DNA of 64,000 nt from Rhyacophila brunnea (taxonomy: Eukaryota; Arthropoda; Insecta; Trichoptera; Rhyacophilidae), in NCBI GenBank assembly GCA_022495005.1, contig JAGYXB010000559.1:1736001-1800000 (forward strand), in the 5' to 3' direction. The notes beneath the pieces are model-generated. The model was not told the DNA's origin, ran no database searches, and worked only from the letters and a program-made list of their open reading frames with translations. Both the position numbers and the translations under genes were made by a program. Positions 46,690 through 58,800 of the stretch are shown one piece after another; within the stretch, counting starts at the first letter, position 1, and every line of letters starts with the position of its first letter.

Positions 46690-47265
46690 GCTTCAGACCC
46701 ATGGCGAAGCGTGGAGTTAGGCAGTTAAGATCCAACATAAATACTGCACACTAAACTTTGTCAGTCATACGTATTTGTTTTCATTGGACTAACACCACAC
46801 ATTCCAGATTATGTTAGTTTTTTAAATTCAATTAAACCCTGCATAACCAAGCCATAATTGATAACAGTCAAAAATTATTTGTTTATCTATAAAATATTTA
46901 AATTTATGCCATTAAATCATATGTGATTTTGGATATTTTATAGATGGAAGAATAGTTTTTATAATTATGGTATGGGTTAAAAATGAATTTTAAAAAACTG
47001 ACTAACCATCTTTAATTTGTATTCTTAATTCAACGAAAACAAATAAGTATGACTGAAAAAGTGTGCATTATTTTTGTCGGATCGCCTATAGCATACTAAA
47101 ATTACTATGGTTTTGTTTATGCAGCGTTTATTTGATTTTTAAAAACTAACCTACACTATCTGCAGTTTGTAGTCTTAGTTCAATGAGAAGAAATAAGTTT
47201 GACTGACAAAGCTACGTCTGCATTATTTATGTCAGATCTTAACAGTCTACCTCCACCCTTCGACG
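46690..47265. mobile_element. hAT-like MITE, family B, copy 3
   Basis: GGAGTTAGGCAGTTAAGATCC at the left (shown in part) and ATCTTAACAGTCTACCTCC at the right are inverted ends of family B. The interior carries the TAAACCCTGCATAACCAAG-type arms. No clear 8-base duplication remains. Confidence 0.65.
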
Positions 47266-48954
47266 CTGATGCCTGGCTATCATCAGGCGTGATTCTGATT
47301 GTTGATCTGCTAGACATGCTTCCACAAAAAATATTCTTAACTGAATCCGGTGTGGGAATTCCAAATGTGTTTATATATTACATAAGTGGGGCTTCAGAGA
47401 GTCCCCACTTCGCGTGGGTGCGCTTGGTGATATTCAGACCACGGAGCGCATCGCGGAGTTAGTAGAATGTATGCTTTCCATGGAGATGTTTCAGCCATAC
47501 ACCAATCTAAACCTGAGGATGTTTGTGTGGATCAATGCTTTGCCGATCCCACTGCAACTGTGACTTGTTATATGACTAGTTATCTTTTTATTTTTTGGCA
47601 AATGTAGTTGAGTTTGACCTAGGATGCAATTTGCATTTTTGGGGAATGCCAACCGTAGTGTAGTGCAGTGAAAACAATGTTTGTCAGAAGAGTTTAAAAA
47701 ATCCCATGATTTAACGGAATTTGTAAAATTCCTGGATGTATTTAACCCGATTGGTAAAATTGTTTGTCGGTAAGAGTTAATATTATTGAGTAGGTATTTA
47801 ATTCTGAATGGAATTTATCATATTCCTTGACAAAAAGCCTTATATAAAATATCATTTTAGTTTTTTTTTTAAATAAAAAGGTTAGGTGCATAAAAAAGAA
47901 GATAATATGTATGTGTAACTGAGAAAGTGCAATCTGCGAAAATTTAGAAAATTGTTAAATTGGCTCTGGCAATAAATGAGTTGTGCGTCACTGGTATTAT
48001 ACTTAACGAAATATTCTTCATTATAATAATAATAATATAATATATACATTATCAACCTGCTAGATAAAAAAAATGATTGCCGAGCAGTGTACCACCGGTT
48101 CTAGCAGCATAAGTGGGGTAATGATATGCAGATTGTGTTTTATTTATTTAGTAAAAAAAGCTTTCAGTGAATAATGTGATAGCTTTTTTTGTATCTTGAA
48201 TAATAATCGGTATTTTTTATCAGCATGATAGTAGGTATCAACTTTTATTATTGAATAATATCAAATTACTAATACAGCTAGGAAAATAAAATTGATAATC
48301 AATGACATAATTGTAGGAAGGTAAGTAAATAATGCATTGTCGATCAATACCTATTCGTCGTCAAATAAACGTAACATGTGAATAATTAATAACACAATGA
48401 TAAAATTTCTTTACATGCCTGACTGAAAGCTGCATATCAATTGTACTCAGTTATGCAGAAAGTAGCCAGTCCACAAAAAAAAATGAGATATGATATAGAT
48501 CAGATGCGAGAAGGTTTTCTCTTCGTTCTGCTGAAAATAGCCAAGCTGCGAAAAAAATATTCCTGAAATAAAATACTATTTACAATTTTACATACATTTT
48601 TAATATCATGTTGTTGCTAAAGTGCCATTATCCCAGCTCGACATTATTGTGGACTGGCTACATTCTGCATAACTACGTTCAATTTACCTAATCAGTTTTT
48701 TCGAAGTATTTTGGTGAACATAAAAAATACGCATACAAATAAGGTGAGGAATCCAGGACTATTAGAGCCAAGGTTAGGTAATTAAGACAGGGGGTGCGAT
48801 AGCCGAAAACTATTTTTTAAATCTACAAAAACCGGGAATAAGGAATAAGGGAATATGCGAGGTTCTAGATTATATTTAAAAAATAGGAACCTAATTCAAA
48901 ATACCAACATTAATTTATTCCAAACAAACATTCGTAGTATATAGATACCAGTAG
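47266..48954. other. No gene supported
   Basis: AT-rich DNA. A short inverted pair around 48460-48665 (AGTAGCCAGTCCACA and TGTGGACTGGCTAC) suggests another decayed foldback element of about 200 bases. Confidence 0.4.
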
Positions 48955-49490
48955 CGAAGGGTGGAGGTAGGCTGTTAAGATCCGCCATAAATAGTGCACA
49001 TTAAATTTTGTTAGTCATACTATTTGATTTTATTGAATTAAGACTATAATTTACAGATGGTGTTAGTTTTTAAAAATCAATTAAACCCTGCCTAAACCAA
49101 ACCATAACAGCTTTGGTATGTTTTGAGCGATACGACAAACTTGTGCACACTTTTTCATCCATACTTATTTTGTTTTCGTTGGATTAAGAATACATATTAC
49201 ACATATTGTTGGTTCATATTTTTTTTAAATAATTAAGCCCTGTCTAAACCAAACTATAATAAACTAAAAACAGTATTCTATCTATAAAACATCCAAAGTT
49301 ATGTATGATTTAATTTCATAGTTTTAGATATGTTATAGGCAGCTTGAGGAGGCCTTCATCCAGCAGTGGATAGATTCAGGCTGATGATGATGAGACGAGT
49401 ATTTTTTGACTATTATCTATTATAGCTTGGTTTGGCAGGGTTTAATTGAAGTTTAAAAACTGACCAATACCACCTGTAAGTTGTAGTATT
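48955..49490. mobile_element. hAT-like MITE, family B, copy 4, right end lost
   Basis: It starts CAGTAGCGAAGGGTGGAGG. The right terminus is cut where a family C element begins near 49490. A 50-base RTE-like LINE tail (TGGATAGATTCAGGCTGATG) sits at about 49345-49395 and is probably an insertion. Confidence 0.65.
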
Positions 49491-50055
49491 ACTCGAAGGG
49501 CGGCTAATCGAGGAGAATCAGTAGGTGTATATAGATATAGGTATCTAAACTTAGTAAAAATGGAACTATCTTTCCATTAAAAGATTGAGCTCATTGGTTG
49601 CAAACAAAATGTATTAATTAACATAAAAGGTTTAACAGGCCTGATGTTTTTTGTCGGGTTAGCGATGTCTAGTTTACTTCCTTTGTCCTTGAACGTCACA
49701 TCCTTGACGACTAGCAATGACTCGTGTATATTTGCGAATTATATTTGAATTATAGGTAGGTACATACTGACCTAACTAATTAATTTATCCAAATATTTTT
49801 GCCAGTCATTCGGAGTTTTGATAGTTGTCAGGTGTATACTATTTAAACGTATCTGAAACCGTGGACACGCAATATAGTCTGGTCAAGTAGGTATGGCATT
49901 TAAATTAGATTTAGTGGTATATATTTTGTCATTCTTATGTTGTATACAACACATTTCTTAGATATTGGAATCATGAAAGGATGAAAATACTGTATAACAA
50001 TGGGGCGGCATTTTGGCGCTGCTTAGGGGCGGCATTTTATCTAGGGACGTCACTG
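49490..50055 (-). mobile_element. hAT MITE, family C, copy 2, left end lost
   Basis: In reverse orientation to copy 1, it begins inside the GCGGC-rich subterminal region and ends GGGACGTCACTG. About 60 bases of the left terminus are missing at the junction with family B. Confidence 0.75.
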
Positions 50056-50334
50056 CTAGTTCCCATCAAGTCTGAAATGTTAAAAATAATAAAATTTGAT
50101 ATAATATTAAATCATTTTGCAACCAAAACGCATGACATTTAAAAATAAACGTTTTAAATGAGTTGTTTTCTATCGACGTCTTTGAAACGTGGTACCGGCG
50201 ACGGCTCCTTATGTTTCCGCGGATAGGACATAGGTAAATAATATTGTCTCGATGATGCATGAACTGAATATCAGTTCCTTTGACGTTGACATATCTACTG
50301 TTTGTCGAGGAACAGAAAAGTTCGTTATCTTGGA

Positions 50335-50901
50335 CAGTGACGTCCCGTGGGGTAGGCAGATTGAGCGTCGCTTGGGGGCGACAGTTACTCGAAGGGCGGC
50401 AAACCAAGGAGAAGAATCACTAGGTATATATAGAAATAGCTACCTAAACTGAGTAATAACGGAAATATCTTTCCATTAATAAATTCAGCTCACTGGTTGG
50501 AAACAAAAATATAATAATTAGGTACTATACAAGTTTTAACAGGATTTTTTGTCAGGTTCGCGATCTCTAGTTTAGTTTCGTTGTCCTTGTATATCACGTT
50601 CTTGGCACCAGCAATGACACGTGCATACATAATTTAAAATTTATCCAAATATGTTTGCCAGTCACTCGTGAGTTTTGGAAGTTGTCAAGTGTATTTTTAA
50701 ATGTACCTACCTATCTGAAACTGTAGACTCGCAATATTGTTTACTGAAGCAGAGATGGCATTTAAATTAGGTTTAGTGGTATATATCTTGTTAGTAATGT
50801 ATCCATACAACACATTTCTTAGATATTGGAGTCATGAAAAGATGATATTATAAAGTACTGTATAAAAAAATGTGGCGGCATTTTGTCTAAGGACGATACT
50901 G
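50335..50901 (-). mobile_element. hAT MITE, family C, copy 3
   Basis: The termini are CAGTGACGTCCC and GGACGATACTG. The flanks ATCTTGGA and ATTTTGGA are an 8-base duplication with one change. It is 567 bases, nearly the same length as copy 1, and noncoding. Confidence 0.85.
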
Positions 50902-51059
50902 ATTTTGGATAGTTAGTACGTATGCAGAGTAAAATAAACAGACGACGAACGCAGATAAAATGGTGCAAAATTCACTGGAAACCTCACAGCATCCGCGACA
51001 AGGCTAGGTGATAATATTTAAAGCTTAATGAAAGACAAAATCTGATTCAGTACCTATCC

Positions 51060-51760
51060 TGCATTCGGCAGTATTGACAGGGCTTTAGCCTGGGGGCCCG
51101 GCTTGGCGGATCGACCACCCAAGTAAGTTAAACACACATCAGAAAATTGCAATAATAGTTTTAAAAAATGTCGCCAGCAGCGCTATTTCACTTCAAGCGT
51201 GTTAACATTTAAAAAATATGTGGTTGTGCAATGCAATTTTTGATTATTATTTTGTCGATATTCGACAACTCCATAATTCAAGTAAGTGAATTAAAAAATA
51301 CAACAAAATACAATAAATACCCTTAATTTTACGTCGAACACAATTTGGATTACGCTCCTATAGATCCAGCGCTCGAAATGGAAAATTTTACGAACCTGAT
51401 CACTCGATAATTTTACGTAAATATTGATATTATGTGCTTATTTATACACGTGTAAATACACAGTTATCTAATTTTATGTGTATTTTATAAAAATAAATGT
51501 GTTAGATTTTTGTTTCATGGCCTGTTTAGCTCAGACGGTCAAATTAATTTTACCAGGAGACGGAGAGATAATTTTAGGGATTTTATGGACCGGAACGGCG
51601 CTCCGGTGTGTTCCGATCCATTTCGAACTCTGTATAGATCGTCACACTGTCTTTAATTAACCTTTGCGATAGGTAGGAGGCCCGCTTCAGGATGTGAGGG
51701 TCATGTTACAGAGCGATTACTCTGACTCTGTAAAGTGTCTTACCTATACTCAGCCATTAG
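51060..51760 (+). repeat. Dispersed repeat family F, interrupted
   Basis: It begins TGACAGGGCTTTAGCCTGGG and includes AATTCAAGTAAGTGAATTAA and GGAGGCCCGCTTCAGGATGT, parallel to 61405-61830. It is split by the hAT-like element at 51367-51632. Confidence 0.65.
51367..51632. mobile_element. hAT-like MITE with CAGCGCTCGAAATGG end
   Basis: The perfect 8-base duplication TATAGATC is at 51359-51366 and 51633-51640. The ends are CAGCGCTCGAAATGG and the inverse CCATTTCGAACTCTG. It is 266 bases, inserted in family F. A second copy is at 57138-57375. Confidence 0.88.
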
Positions 51761-53288
51761 GATCACGACGAGGAAAACATTGTTGAAGTTATTATGTAAA
51801 CTGTAAGTAGAACACAGTGGAGGTTGATATTTTAATAGATAACAATTAAAAATACTTTTATCATGTTGGTAAGCCGTAATAGTAACTCCCACACAAAACT
51901 GGTTTATTGTACAAAAATATAAAAGAATATATTTATGATAATAAAATGATGACGAATAAATTATTTCTAACTGTAGAATGACATATATTTATAATTGAAA
52001 CAATTTCACTTTGATCTCAGATAATTATTATCAGACCTGTTTTGAATTTTATAAATAGTACCTAGGTACACAGTTCATAATTTCAGTTATATTTTTTAAA
52101 TAAAATATTATTGATTTGTTGTTTATCTAGTTATTAACATTGTCAGTGTTCCCAGTTTTCTGTCTTGATGGCTGGAGTCTCTGAGAAAGCTGGATTAACT
52201 TTCGTAACCTGAAACAATAGTTAAAGACTAATTTTATTTTATTATCATTCTAGTTTATTTAAAAAATGCATAGGTTAATGTTTCCCGTGTGTCTTGTCCT
52301 TACGAAAACCATTCTATAGGATTGGTTTGTCGAATATCCGTTTTTGTTGAAATCGACCTTTTAATGCAGAATGATTTTTTGTATCTAAATGGACCAGAAC
52401 CATCCGTTTCTTTAAATTGCTTTGTAATGAAAACTGCATTCATATGCTGTAAAAACAACAATTTAAATACCTTCACGTATTTAAATATAGGATAATCAAG
52501 TTTGTTTTTCGTCTCCTGAACATTTGACATTTGGTCTATTCGACAAACCAATCCTACAGCGACGATAGGTCAATTTTTTTCGACACTATTGAATTTACAT
52601 GCGCCTACGTGCTCGCAGCCATAATTTATTCTGGATCGGAACCGTTTCCTCGTGTCAAGCCTATCAGGCACCATTAGCGAAGGGTGCAAGATTAGTAAAT
52701 GCGCTCCCTAAAGACACAGAAATTTTCAATGATCTACTTTGCATTATGTTTTTGAAATTTTATTTTTCTGTATAAAATTGTAAGTAGATATGTTTCTTGT
52801 TTTCAAAATTTTATTTTTCTGTATTAATTTGTACTTAAATACGTTTTGATTGATTTTTTTTTGTGTTATTATTATTATCATTATTTTCTATACTCTCTTC
52901 TCTCTTGTGAGGGTAATATTTGTTATAATGTAAATCTCATGTTGCGTACGTCTTGAATTTAGATTTGTTATGTCCACAATGTTTTGTATTCTTAAATAAA
53001 TAAATAAAATACATGAATGTTTGTATAGTGAACTTTTTTATTTTTAATAAAAATTCTAGCCACGATTATACGCCATATTGTGTAAAAGTTACGTAATACA
53101 AATATCCCGAATTACGCTAGTCAACCCCGGTAAATCTATGGCTCTAAACGGGTACGAACAGGGAACACATAATTAATGGGTTTATGAGAAATGCGTTACC
53201 TTCTTGGTGTGGTAGTAACAAGGTATATTTCTCGAATGTGGAGAAATATGGGATAAACGTGTTAAAGAATAATATGTTGTTTTCAATC
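51761..53288. other. No gene supported
   Basis: AT-rich, with a TTTTATTTTTCTGTAT direct repeat near 52755-52820 and a LINE-tail-like stretch at about 52950-53010. At 52280-52560 both strands are open for 68-83 codons, with inverted ATTGGTTTGTCGAATA copies (52320, 52540) showing a decayed foldback. Confidence 0.4.
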
Positions 53289-53713
53289 GTGTCCGAAAAC
53301 TTGTACTTATGCAGTTCGCCGTTTCACACTACACCGTGAATTAATATTGTATCGGAAATATATGGCCGTATTTTAAAAACCGTCCTACCTCTTTGGGTCG
53401 TATTTACTGACATAAAATTCATGTCTAAATAAACACGGTTCTTGTCGGTTTACACTTTACAGGAAGCCAGCAGCAATCAAATTTTGAAAATAGCCGATAT
53501 ACCTACTTACTGGATTATTTGTTAGGTTAGGTAATAGGTTAGGTTTTCATTCTTGAATTCATGAATTTTGCCAAAATTAGCTATGAAAATTGAATTAATG
53601 TTCATATTGAATCTAATAAAATTGGAGTATAGTATACGGTCATCTCTTTCCGACAAGAAAGCTCACGGTGAACTGTGCCACGGTGAAATGTTTTACGTAC
53701 AATTTACATGTAC
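53289..53713 (+). mobile_element. MITE family A, copy 4
   Basis: An uninterrupted copy from GTGTCCGAAAACTTGTACTT to TTTTACGTACAATTTACATG. It shares all interior landmarks. Confidence 0.75.
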
Positions 53714-53944
53714 CTAACCGTTTTCAATAGTATATGCGTTAAAGTTTATAACAATATAACCTAAGCGCGCATTCAAAGTTGGTATTCCTTTCCGAAGGTT
53801 TTGTATTTCAATAATTTCATAACATGACCGACATTAAGTCATAAACAAAATTTCGCTTCAAAACCTTCGTCTATGGCGACTGGCTTTGCATTTCTATCTC
53901 ACTAATCTATATTGTGTTAACTGTCAATTATTCATGGTGGAAAT

Positions 53945-54095
53945 ACATTGTATTATTAATTTCAATAAAACGCAAATTTTATCGGTTTCGTCCGCCTCAG
54001 TTGATAATGTTCCTCAGAGGCGGTGAAACCGGTCCATTTATTTAATAAAAGTGGAATCAGTACAATAAAATTTGCGTTTATTAAAATTAATAATT
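53945..54095. repeat. Small foldback repeat
   Basis: ATTAATTTCAATAAAACGCA with ATCGGTTTC at the left is mirrored by GAAACCGG and TGCGTTTATTAAAATTAAT at the right. The stem is broken by small gaps. It has no coding capacity. Confidence 0.6.
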
Positions 54096-54779
54096 ATTAA
54101 TCTGTTCTGTGGGTTCTACGTACGAGCATGCTGTAAGTTTGAGAAACACTGGATTGATCATAAAAAAGGTGAGGTTTTCAAAGGCATAGATCCTTATATA
54201 ATTTTTGTAATTACGCGGTTTTTTAATTGGTAGATAGTATTCTATTTTACAATAATATGTATACCTACACACTTAAAAAAATTAACTTAATTCAATAAGT
54301 TATTAAACCACTACATATAAAATAATTAATATCGAATATCGAATATCTTGTATAATTTTAATTAAGCAAGTAGGTACCTAGATACTTATTAGGTATTACC
54401 TATAGTACCTAGTTAGGTACTTATACTATTAAGTATTAAACTAAATAACTATTATATATATTTTGCCAGTCGATTCAAATAGTCATTATTTTTAATAGTG
54501 GTATAAATTTCTCGATTATCTAATTTTCTACACGGTTTTTTTTTCTATGTGCACTTAGGTATACAATATCACTTCAAGATGTCACAGTTCTGTATAGAAA
54601 ATAACCCATAGCGTATTTTGATTTTGGAAATAGATTCTATAATAGTTTCAAAACGTCTAGTTGACGTATGTGCCAAAAAAGCTCAAAATTCTTGCAAAAA
54701 AATCATGGCGTTGTGTTCCTTATATTTTTTTTAAAATATGAAAATACCTCCAAATACAACCGTGTTTTAAATTTGTCAC

Positions 54780-55160
54780 GTTTTTATTAGCTCGTATTCT
54801 TGTTTTTCTAGTATAAATTTTTTCTTGTTTGTTCTAGATTTGTATTGGACGATTGAAGATTTTTAACCAACTTCCCGACTAGCTAGACATTTGAAACTTT
54901 TAGAATATATCAGAACACGACGAAAATGCATTATTTTAATACTTTCAGCCATTTTAAGCAGAATTGAATTCATTTTCAGTTAATTCTGTTTTGTATGGAA
55001 AGTCATTATTGTCGGTTGCTAATGGGGTCCTAGCAACTAAATTATTAATATATACGTGCGTTACTATGGAAATCAATATGAAATGTCAAAATGACATTTC
55101 ATTATTTCTATTAAGTACAAAAAAAGTATTTATTAATACATGGATTGTCAAGTTTATATG
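54780..55160 (+). repeat. Dispersed repeat family D, copy 3
   Basis: Shares TTATTAGCTCGTATTCTTG and GTGCGTTACTATGGAAATC with copies 1 and 2. It lies just downstream of the mucin-like gene's stop codon. Confidence 0.75.
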
Positions 55161-55287
55161 ATTCAACAGAAAATATAAAAAGTTCTTTTTATCGATACGA
55201 TTGTGTATATTGTTATTTAATGTTTGAATATAATAATATAAATGACATAAGTATAATATATCTGTTTAAAACAATTAATTAATTAAC

Positions 55288-55866
55288 TTACAACGTTTGC
55301 TGTTGTGGTTTTTTAGCTCTTGGCCTGCAGTTTCCTTGCCTGTCCTTTCTGAAGCCTTCCGCGCAATCTGCCCGCCGGACTTTAGTACCATTATTAACAT
55401 TAATTGCAGAACTGGTTTGGCTGATTTCCAAGTTCGTAGCCGCCCCATCACTTCCTCTTTTAACAGTATTTGAAACCGTTTCCAAGGGGGTTACGATAAC
55501 TTTGACAGGAATTCCAGTACTGTAATCAGGCCTCACGGTCAAAGGCTGGATCGTAGATGGCGAGAAAATCGGTCTATTCTGAGCCGTAGTTTTATTGATC
55601 AGCAATGTCTGATTTTTAGATGTTGTCGTTGCATTGTTTGAATCAATATGTATTAGAATTGGCCATGGAACAGGTGATTGTGTGCTGGTCGGTAAAGTCG
55701 AAGGTGTTATCTCAACAATCCTTTCTGTGGTTGATTCAACGTCGGCTTCAGGAATGGTGGAAGATCCTTTCACGGGCGCAGTGGATGCAGGTGTTGTTGA
55801 TGTCGTTCCATTTACCTTCTGTGGTTTAATAGTCATTTCTGAATAGTCGTAGTTGTAATCATAATC
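55288..55866 (-). CDS. Mucin-like gene exon 2 (Ser/Thr-rich body)
   Basis: This exon joins in phase 0 after a TTTATTTCAG acceptor. It encodes 192 residues and a TAA stop. An in-frame ATG at 55881 lies in the intron side of the acceptor and is not the expected start, because the sequence from the acceptor continues exon 1 naturally. An ATTAAA at 55221-55216 is a possible polyadenylation signal. Confidence 0.85.
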   Translation of the reverse strand, partial: DYDYNYDYSEMTIKPQKVNGTTSTTPASTAPVKGSSTIPEADVESTTERIVEITPSTLPTSTQSPVPWPILIHIDSNNATTTSKNQTLLINKTTAQNRPIFSPSTIQPLTVRPDYSTGIPVKVIVTPLETVSNTVKRGSDGAATNLEISQTSSAINVNNGTKVRRADCAEGFRKDRQGNCRPRAKKPQQQTL

Positions 55867-58800
55867 CTGAAATAAAAGCAAAGCGTCATTGACCTGTTAA
55901 AATCACCGATGTGACAAAAAGGAATTTTTTAAAGGTGAGACCTATGAGCATGAACATAGAATCTGAACATCTTGATTTATAATAAACCATTATTTCTTTT
56001 ATTCAATGAATAATTCACAAGATATTGAGAATGTAACGTATATTCAATATATTCAAAATCTTGCGAATTATTCATTGAATAAAAGAAATGATAATTTAAA
56101 AATTGTTAACAAGTTCAAGTAGACGTTATAACTAAAATATGTGACGAGAGCCGGGCGTCGGTGAATAATTATTAAGGTATGTAATTAATATTCCTTTATT
56201 TAATACACAAAAACCGATAGTCAATAATAACGCAATCTGATAAGCATTTCATCTATAACCTACTAGTTTAAATTGTCATAATTAGATAAGAGGCTCGTAT
56301 CATAATAATTGGTTAATGCATAGATTGGCGTGACACCAATGGTTATACGGGCTCAAATCCCGCCGAGTTTCGATTTTTTTTTCAAATACGATTTTTTCTA
56401 GTGGGTAGATATATATCTGAGGTGTTTTCAAGTTATGTATGTTCAATCTTGATTTAAATAAATAATATGTAGTGCGGGCTTGTTATTGTCGAGTGTTTGT
56501 AATCGTTACGATTTAGTGACTACGTACGTACATTTGGACGTGTTACGTCCTTATTAAAATAAACCATCGTAAATCGGAGGTTTCTATAGTTGGTAATTCA
56601 TTATATTATAATGTTAGTGGTACATTAGACTCATTAGAGCATTGGGGTAAAGAGCATTAGAGCATTGGCATAAAGACTAAACTATGTAAACTAATATAAA
56701 TTAACAGATTGTTTAAAACATCGGAAATGAAATGGTCGTACGCAGGCAACACAAAATAAAAGGGAACCGGTGAAAAATGCCGGCTGTGGAAAAATGTGAG
56801 ATAAACTTAAACACGTGTTAAAGAATATGTAATTTTCAGTATCATAATAATATGCATTCAAGTTTGTCACTTAAACGTAACACGCTTTCAATATTTGGGG
56901 ACAGTCAGCTTGCTTTTTTTTACTTGGGTTTTATGGTCTGACCGTCATAATGTACCCAGCTTAAAACCTTGGTGATTTACATTTTCTGTAATTTCTGTAT
57001 TATAAGTATTTTACTTATTATAAGTATTTTACTAAATAATCTGGTCGGTATGTATGTACTCCACAGGTCTTGTTAATAATTAATTAATACTTGAATTAAC
57101 CATAGATAGAACTTGTACGTATGCAGTTCGCCGTATCCAGCGCTCGAAATGGAAAAGTTTACGAACCGGAGCGCTCGACAGTTTTCTGAAGATATTTACA
57201 TAGTTATCAAATTTTTATGTGTATTTCATAAAAATAAGTGTGTTAGATTTTCTATTATATAGCCTATCTAGCTCAGACGGTCAAATTATTTTTTTCCATG
57301 AGACGACGCGATAATTTTACCGATTTCACGAACAGGAACGGCGCTCCGGTGCGCTCCGGTCCATTTCGAGCCCTGCGTATCACACTTCACCATGAAATGT
57401 TGTATCGGAAATATATGGCCGTATATTAAAGACCGTCTAACCTCTTTGGGTCGTATAGTACTGACATAAAATTCATGTCTAAATAAAACACCGTTCTTAT
57501 CGGTTTATTATTTACAGGAAGCCAGCAGCAAACAAAATTTGAAAATAGCCGATTTACTGGATTATTTGTTAGGTTAGGTTAGGTTAGGTTAGGGTTTCAT
57601 TGTTGAATTCATGAATTTTGCCAAAATCAGCTATGAAAATTTAATTAATGTTCATATTGAATCTAATAAAATTGGAGACCGTATAGTATACGGTCATCTC
57701 TTTCCGATAGAAAGCTCACAGCGAACTGTGCCACGGTGAAATGTTTCAGGTACAATTATTTACATGTAACCTAGTAAATATGCTAGTAAGAGGCAGAAAT
57801 CAAAGAAATAAAAAGTCACTTAAGTATAAATTTAGTAGATAGGTACCGTTTCAGTATGTTTTATATGCGTTAAGACCGGTTTCATCTCTATCCGGTTTCG
57901 ATATCTTTATTTGGGGATTGAAGATAATATTATCAAAACAATGATATAAATTATTGGTACATATTATACCTACTCATAGTATAGACATAGATAGACGAAA
58001 CTGGTCTTGGCATAAATAAATAAATATGAAAATATTACTAAAAAAAAACTAGCAAAATCAAGTGTGTTATTCTGTAATAGCATAATATTATCTTTCTGTC
58101 AAGAAATAACGATGGGAAAAATATAGATGCAGAAAGCTAATTACTTTGGACCTTAGGTAATCATGGGAAAAGATTGTACCTACTGTGTTGGAAGTACCTA
58201 CGAACTATAATTGAAGGCACGATCGGATAAGAATAGCTTCCTGACTGGATAACTTCAGAATGGTTTAGTTATAATTGTCCAAATGAACAACTTCAAAATA
58301 AATAATGTGAACTTATAGTGGTGTAAATACGAATTATTCTAACAATCCGACGTGACATTTGACTGCATCTTGAAAAGATTTTCTTAACGGGTTTTATGAG
58401 AAATGGCTGTTGGCCATTCACTCAAGTTATTAAGGTTCGGGTCCAAACATATCCACATGAAAAAAACGCGCTTCACGAGATTCCAGCCATGACCTATTAC
58501 ATTACTATTAACGACCTGAAATTTGTACCGAAAGGGAAGAAAGACCTGCTCAAATCGGTCTTACCACCTCTTAGGGCTACGCCCATCTGATCGCCATAAA
58601 GGCCAATTTTAATGCATCGCAAATGCGAAGATCTCTTCTCTTAGAATTTAGATCATTTGAAAGATATATATTAGTATTTTAGTTATATTTTATTATTCAT
58701 TTTTGTGTGCTCCTTTATCCAATGAGAACTCTGAATATAATGTCATATAACTTCAATCAAAGCGCACTGCCGACCTCAGTATTAGGTGCTGAGACATTCC

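Noticed and set aside
47199..47462. An 87-codon frame starting MTDKATSALFMSDLNSLPPP
   Set aside because: Its start is the terminal inverted repeat of a family B MITE; the same peptide appears at other copies of the MITE (for example near 3514-3726 on the minus strand).
57560..57595. Telomere-like TTAGG tract
   Set aside because: It is only about four units and lies inside a MITE, so it is not a telomere or a fusion relic on this evidence.
58396..58590. A 64-codon frame in the mucin-like gene's intron
   Set aside because: It begins in a SINE-like fragment and shows no domain; no splice context was found.
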